Below are positions 59,875 to 64,000 of a DNA stretch of 64,000 nucleotides, in pieces. The DNA is from Ardenticatenales bacterium (GTDB lineage Bacteria > Chloroflexota > Anaerolineae > Promineifilales > Promineifilaceae): positions 186,001 to 250,000 of the forward strand of contig JACKBL010000006.1 of NCBI GenBank assembly GCA_020634515.1, in the 5' to 3' direction. A program made the position numbers and the translations under genes. The notes beneath the pieces are model-generated. The model did not search any database. It was not told the DNA's origin and worked only from the letters and a program-made list of their open reading frames with translations. Numbering within the stretch: position 1 is the first letter of the stretch; the number at the start of each line of letters is the position of its first letter.

Positions 59875-61284
59875 TCAGTCAACCGCTTTGGCGGCGTCGA
59901 AGGCGGCCAGGGTGCGCTGGCGCGCCAGTTGATGGTCCACGATAGGCGCCGGATATTCGCGCCCAATGCGGCAGTGCGTGGCTTGCTGCAAGGCGGGGGG
60001 CATTTCCCAGGGGGTGTGGATGTACCGGTCGGGAACCAGGGCCAGTTCCGGCAGCCAGCGACGCACGAAGTCGCCGCGTGGGTCGAATTTCTGGCCTTGT
60101 GTGGTGGGGTTGAAAATACGGAAATAGGGGGCGGCGTCCGTTCCCGTGCCGGCACTCCACTGCCACCCCCCATTGTTTGCCGCCGGATCACCGTCCAGCA
60201 AATGCCGCATAAACCACTGCTCCCCCTTGCGCCAATCAATTAGTAAATCCTTGACCAAAAACGACGCCGTGATCATGCGGGCGCGGTTGTGCATCCACCC
60301 CGTTTCCGCCAGTTGGCGCATGGCCGCGTCCACCACCGGATAGCCCGTTTCTCCCGCACACCAGGCAGCAAAGGTGGCCGCGTCCTCGTTCCAGGCGATG
60401 TTGTCATACTGTGGGCGGAAGCTGCGCCGACGCGCGTGGGGGAAGTGGTAAAGGACGTGGGCGTAGAACTCGCGCCAGATCAACTCGGAAAGCCAGGTTT
60501 CCGCCCCTTTGCGCGCGGCGACGTCAGGAGCCTGCTCCATGGCTGCCACAGCCGTCACTACGGCCAGCCGCGGCGATAACTGGCCGAAGCGCAAATAGGG
60601 AGACAACCGCGATGTGCCCGTCGTGTCCAGGTCATGACGCCGACGGTCATAGGCGCGCAGGTCGCCGGCGACAAAGCTCGCCAGGCGGCGCCGCGCTTCC
60701 GCTTCTCCAGGGGGGAAGAGGGGATTGGTAGGCGGCGCCGGGTCGGCGGGAACAGGCAAACCGGACAAATACGGTGGCGTGGGGATGCGCATGGGCGTGG
60801 GCAGCAACCGGTCCGCGTCTGGTCCGGGCAGGCTACGCCAGGTCTTGCTGAAGGGGGTGAAAACGGTGTACGGAGCGTCGGCTTGCGTCATCACGCTGCC
60901 CGGAGGCCGCACGACGAACCCCCCGTGCAGGTGCAGAGGCAACGCCGCGCTCACGGCGGTGTCTCGCCGGCGGGCGTAAGGGGAGACGTCCGCCTGGGCG
61001 CGAATCGCGGTGGCTCCTGTTTCCGCCAATATCTGGCGCAGCACGGCCATAGGTGGCCCTTGACGCAGAATAAGACGACTGCCGCGCCGGCGCAGGTCGG
61101 CGTCAAGCTGGCGCAAACTGGCGAAGAGGTAAGTGAGTCGTTTTTCGCCGACGTAGGCGGATTGGAGCAGAGCGGGATCGAGGATGAAGAGGGGAACGAC
61201 GGGCGCGCCCGCCGTCATGGCGGCGGTGAGGGCTTCGTTGTCATGCAGGCGCAGGTCCCGCCGTATCCACCAGATGGTTGTCAT
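59875..61284 (-). CDS. phrB: Deoxyribodipyrimidine photolyase
   Basis: FAD- and antenna-containing DNA repair enzyme of 469 residues. Hallmarks: WWIRRDLRLHDNEAL, TGTSRLSPYLRFGQLSPR, ELIWREFYAHVLYHFPHA, GYPVVDAAMRQLAETGWMHNRARMITASFLVKDLLIDWRKGEQWFM (in parts: DAAMRQLAETGWMHNRARM, DWRKGEQWFM) and DPAANNGGWQW. It repairs UV cyclobutane dimers with blue light. Its start overlaps the membrane protein stop as ATGA, so both are probably cotranscribed with a carotenoid desaturase. Confidence 0.95.
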   Translation of the reverse strand: MTTIWWIRRDLRLHDNEALTAAMTAGAPVVPLFILDPALLQSAYVGEKRLTYLFASLRQLDADLRRRGSRLILRQGPPMAVLRQILAETGATAIRAQADVSPYARRRDTAVSAALPLHLHGGFVVRPPGSVMTQADAPYTVFTPFSKTWRSLPGPDADRLLPTPMRIPTPPYLSGLPVPADPAPPTNPLFPPGEAEARRRLASFVAGDLRAYDRRRHDLDTTGTSRLSPYLRFGQLSPRLAVVTAVAAMEQAPDVAARKGAETWLSELIWREFYAHVLYHFPHARRRSFRPQYDNIAWNEDAATFAAWCAGETGYPVVDAAMRQLAETGWMHNRARMITASFLVKDLLIDWRKGEQWFMRHLLDGDPAANNGGWQWSAGTGTDAAPYFRIFNPTTQGQKFDPRGDFVRRWLPELALVPDRYIHTPWEMPPALQQATHCRIGREYPAPIVDHQLARQRTLAAFDAAKAVD

Positions 61285-62336
61285 GCGCCGGCCTGGGCTA
61301 TTTCTTGCCGCCCCCGCACATAGCGGTACAGTTTGATGCCGCCGGAGAGGATGCCGGCAATGAGGAACACCAACAGGTAGTCAATCACGGGAATGCGAAC
61401 AATTTCATTCAACTGCGCCCACCCCCGCTGACTGTAGACGAGGAGAACGCCGCCGACGTAGACGGCGAGGACGGCGGCGCGGGTCAGCCGAGACCAGCCG
61501 AGTCCGTGCATCTGGGTGATAACGAAAATGCCGGCAAAACCAAACAAAAACATCGGCCAGATACCATTCCCCTGGTAGATTGCCACCAGCGTGCCATGAA
61601 ATAGCACCGTCACTTCCTGCACCAACATCCACCACTTGTTGACGTGGAGACGTGTCAGGAACAGACTGCCTTGCAGCAGCAGCAGGAATGTGTAGAAAAA
61701 GCCAATCAGATGGCCGCCGGTGGTTTCCATGGGATGGTACCAGAAAGTGTACACCACCGCCCAGGCGAAAATGTAGCCATGATAACGTCGCACCAGTCGG
61801 ACCACCTCGCGGGAAAGCGGTGCTTTCTTGCCAAAAAAGAGACCGCGCCGGGGATTTTCCATCAGCAGCACCAACACCAGCAGCAGGATCACGGACCCTT
61901 GCGAACTGAAGATAGACACATCTTGCGCCAGGCCATCATACCAGAGGTGGGTCTGCACAAAGTGCAGGAGGATAAAGAACGCGTTCAGGCCCAGAGCCAG
62001 CACGTTGACCGGGTGCAGACCCGCCGTGTACTTCTTCACCCGCGTCTGAGCGTAATAAATCAGTCCCCACAGGGTGATTTGGTGCAGCGCGTAGAAGCCC
62101 CAGACGGTAGCACGGCTCCAGAAGGTTGGTTCAGGCAGCTTCCAATAATACCAGGCCACGCCCTGATCGGGCAGCAGCGTCGCACGTACATTATCCAGCC
62201 ACGGCCCCGCTGCCCAAATGCCGAAAGTGAAAAGCAGGCTAAACAGAATGCCGCCCCACAAGGCCCATTGGGCGGTTGCTTTGTCGTCGAGTTGCTGCCA
62301 GCGGCGCGCGGGCCTGCGGGCCAATATGTCGCTCAT
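61281..62336 (-). CDS. Polytopic membrane protein in a photolyase/carotenoid operon
   Basis: Protein of 351 residues with about nine helices (WALWGGILFSLLFTFGIWAAGP, WGLIYYAQTRVKKY, GFFYTFLLLLQGSLFL, AGIFVITQMHGLGW, DYLLVFLIAGILSGGI) and conserved His (LHQITLW, LLHFVQTHLWYDGL, YHGYIFAW, FWYHPMET). His and Trp in the helices might bind a cofactor, but no family could be named. It starts at ATG 62336, two bases after the desaturase stop, and overlaps the photolyase start. Confidence 0.8.
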   Translation of the reverse strand: MSDILARRPARRWQQLDDKATAQWALWGGILFSLLFTFGIWAAGPWLDNVRATLLPDQGVAWYYWKLPEPTFWSRATVWGFYALHQITLWGLIYYAQTRVKKYTAGLHPVNVLALGLNAFFILLHFVQTHLWYDGLAQDVSIFSSQGSVILLLVLVLLMENPRRGLFFGKKAPLSREVVRLVRRYHGYIFAWAVVYTFWYHPMETTGGHLIGFFYTFLLLLQGSLFLTRLHVNKWWMLVQEVTVLFHGTLVAIYQGNGIWPMFLFGFAGIFVITQMHGLGWSRLTRAAVLAVYVGGVLLVYSQRGWAQLNEIVRIPVIDYLLVFLIAGILSGGIKLYRYVRGRQEIAQAGA

Positions 62337-62338
62337 AA

Positions 62339-63880
62339 TTAATCTCCTGACGGATGAAGTTGGTGTACTGGCGGAGCAGCCTGGGGCCTGGGGGATGGCT
62401 GGCCGGTGGACCGCAAGATGGCCTGGGCCACGCGCAGGCCACCCAGGGCCGTGGCGGCAGTCGATTGGCCGGGGAAGATGGTGTCCCCGACCAGCCACAT
62501 GTTTGGGGTCAGACGAGGCCCCCACGCTTGAAACAGACTGGTCTGGGGGAACCCCCCTACCCAGCCCCAGACGCGGCGCGTGAATCGCTGGAACGTGATG
62601 GGCGTCCCTGGCAGGATCAGGCGGGCGGCGTCGCGCAGACCGGGCAGGGCAACTTCCGCCGCCGCCAGGATATGTTCCGTGTATTGGCGCTTGCGTGACT
62701 CGTAGGCGGCGCGATCACCGTGGAATAGCTGCCACCAGGGGGATAGTTCCGTATGCGTGCTGATGGTCAGGGCGCGCTGGCCGTCGGGGGCGCGGTTCGC
62801 GTCCCAGCCCGGACTGAGGGAAAGAAAGAGGCTGTTGCCTTCGCCCAGCGGTTCGCCCGTGATGACCTGGTGATGCAGCGGGCCGCCGTTGGGAACGGCC
62901 TGCTCGTCCAGCCCCACGTAGAGCATGAACGCGCCCCAGCCGGTTCGCGGCTGCGATGGCAGGCGACGGAGTGGGCGGGGCAAATCATCCCCCAGCAGGG
63001 CGGCGATATTCCAGGGAGTCAGGTTGGCGATGACCACGTCGGCGGTGAACCGACCGCCGCTTTTTGTCGCCACGATGATGGGTTGGCGCGGCTGGCGCAG
63101 AATGCGACTCGCCTCCTGGCGGTAGAGGACGCGCCCGCCGTGTCGCTGGATAGCCTGCGCTAGCGCGGTGGCAAGGCCACCCATGCCGCCGGTCAGGTGG
63201 ACGATGCCCCGTCGCGGCAGATCCAGTGCCGCCGCGCCGTAGAGGGCGTTAGCGTGCGCGCTGGTTGTCTGGGCGGCGATGAGGAGTTGCCCATCAACGA
63301 ACTGACGCAGCCCGGCAGGGGCGCGGCGCAGATGCGCGGCAACGGGGCGAAAAGCGTCCGCCAGCAGCGCGGGGGAGAGACGGCGGGGATCGCGGGCCAG
63401 CCAGGATGCGCCGTGCCGCAGCACATTGGCGGCGTCGGCGGGTGTTTGCGGCGGCCAGGCCGGCCCACGCAGGGCCAGGTCCCAGAGTGCGTCGGCAGCG
63501 TTTTCTTGCCACTGCCAGAAGGTATCGGCCTGGTTGCCAAAGGCTTCGCGGCGCATCCGCCAGCGTTCGTTGCCGCTGACTCGTTCGATGCGGCGGCCAT
63601 CGGGCAGGTGTACGCTCATGGCGTGGTTGGTGGGGTGGGTCGGCCAGCGGTCAATCCCGGTAGCCTGGGCAACACGGTCCATGGGACCACCGGGGTAAAA
63701 GCCGCCGGCCAATGTCGCGCCAGCATCAAAACGGTAGCCCTGGTGGTAGAAAGTGCCGGCACATCCTCCCGGATACACGTGCGCTTCCAAGACGGTGACA
63801 TCGCGCCCGGCTGCCGCCAGGACCGCGCCTGCCGTGAGGCCGCCGATGCCGGCACCGATGATGACGACGCGCTCAGGCAC
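62339..63880 (-). CDS. CrtI/CrtD-type FAD carotenoid desaturase
   Basis: FAD-dependent phytoene-desaturase-family protein of 513 residues. The N-terminal nucleotide site is VVIIGAGIGGLTAG at about 5-18, then EAHVYPGGCAGTFYHQGYRFDAGATLAGG (in parts), the C-terminal signature is LVGDTIFPGQSTAATALGGLRVA. The start is taken as GTG 63880, whose neighbour sequence gives VPERVVIIGAG; an upstream extension would run through the end of another gene. It fits C-3',4'-desaturase CrtD-like enzymes; exact substrate is unproven. Overlaps the upstream gene stop. Confidence 0.87.
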   Translation of the reverse strand: MPERVVIIGAGIGGLTAGAVLAAAGRDVTVLEAHVYPGGCAGTFYHQGYRFDAGATLAGGFYPGGPMDRVAQATGIDRWPTHPTNHAMSVHLPDGRRIERVSGNERWRMRREAFGNQADTFWQWQENAADALWDLALRGPAWPPQTPADAANVLRHGASWLARDPRRLSPALLADAFRPVAAHLRRAPAGLRQFVDGQLLIAAQTTSAHANALYGAAALDLPRRGIVHLTGGMGGLATALAQAIQRHGGRVLYRQEASRILRQPRQPIIVATKSGGRFTADVVIANLTPWNIAALLGDDLPRPLRRLPSQPRTGWGAFMLYVGLDEQAVPNGGPLHHQVITGEPLGEGNSLFLSLSPGWDANRAPDGQRALTISTHTELSPWWQLFHGDRAAYESRKRQYTEHILAAAEVALPGLRDAARLILPGTPITFQRFTRRVWGWVGGFPQTSLFQAWGPRLTPNMWLVGDTIFPGQSTAATALGGLRVAQAILRSTGQPSPRPQAAPPVHQLHPSGD

Positions 63881-63998
63881 GATTGCCGGCCTTGTCCGCT
63901 GGCGATGAGGTGGGCCGCAGCAGGCGGCGCGTCCGCCAGGCACGATAAGCAAAAAGTAGCGGCAGACCCCACCACATGGACAGTCCAACCAGTCCCCA
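63873..63998 (-). CDS. C-terminal end of a membrane protein, start outside the window
   Basis: The third frame of the minus strand ends with WGLVGLSMWWGLPLLFAYR followed by a basic RTRRLLRP tail and stop TGA at 63873-63875, overlapping the desaturase GTG. The hydrophobic segment and basic end look like the last helix of a membrane protein. Position suggests a carotenoid enzyme such as CruF, but this is inference. Confidence 0.55.
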   Translation of the reverse strand, partial: WGLVGLSMWWGLPLLFAYRAWRTRRLLRPTSSPADKAGNRA

Positions 63999-64000
63999 TA

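Overview
The window reads as one piece of a GC-rich bacterial chromosome, most likely an uncultured member of the Chloroflexota (Anaerolineae-like). This is inference from gene content: a MerA-like reductase without an HMA domain, both FabL- and FabI-type enoyl-ACP reductases, ECF-type vitamin uptake, a separate tatA/tatB/tatC set, and many lipoproteins and single-pass anchored proteins with Pro/Thr-rich linkers. No rRNA or tRNA gene, prophage, intact insertion sequence or CRISPR array was recognised. Genes lie on both strands in short operons.

Layout. 1-1516: 3' part of a FAD disulfide oxidoreductase. 1694-8851: a YnjBCD-like ABC importer whose two permease genes are separated by an orphan HTH gene and a halogenase-like flavoprotein, with a YnjF-like CDP-alcohol phosphatidyltransferase facing it. 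9108-10074: RRM protein and a DinB/DfsB-like protein. 10101-18120: a vitamin B12 operon with promoter, cobalamin riboswitch and intrinsic terminator, then two exported proteins resembling the alpha-barrel and beta domains of eukaryotic transcobalamin/intrinsic factor, ECF S, T and fused A components, a tiny membrane protein and a PduO-type cobalamin adenosyltransferase. 18424-23504: small lipoproteins, methyltransferase, DinB and cupin proteins, a MazEF-type module and a VOC gene with a truncated copy. 23722-27463: yqeY, a 7TM-HD c-di-AMP phosphodiesterase, ybeY and dgkA. 27471-33842: sugar epimerase, proline dehydrogenase, FabL, OsmC, a DNA glycosylase, FabI, SDR. 33962-41359: methyltransferase, secreted beta-propeller-like protein, thioesterase, PAP2, HtrA protease, MgtE. 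41848-45728: secG, peptide-binding protein, tatA-tatB-tatC. 45738-52885: stand-alone GyrA-C-terminal-like protein, metallophosphatase, GH4 glycosidase, penicillin acylase, ScpA. 52991-58149: GT39-like protein, small protein, ManA, GlgB. 58579-64000: LiaI-like protein, lipoprotein, photolyase, membrane protein, CrtI/CrtD-type desaturase and the end of a further membrane protein.

The clearest multi-gene system is the B12 operon. The riboswitch should shut off transcription when B12 is plentiful. When it is scarce the exported capture proteins, the ECF importer and the adenosyltransferase would be made together, giving a path from extracellular corrinoid to adenosylcobalamin.

The most striking DNA-level signal is the palindrome TGCCGGCA. 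I counted about 94 exact copies by eye, where roughly two would be expected by chance. It occurs in all three reading frames, in genes on both strands and between genes. At many copies the DNA changes from G-rich on the 5' side to C-rich on the 3' side. Three further families of dispersed inverted repeats sit between genes.
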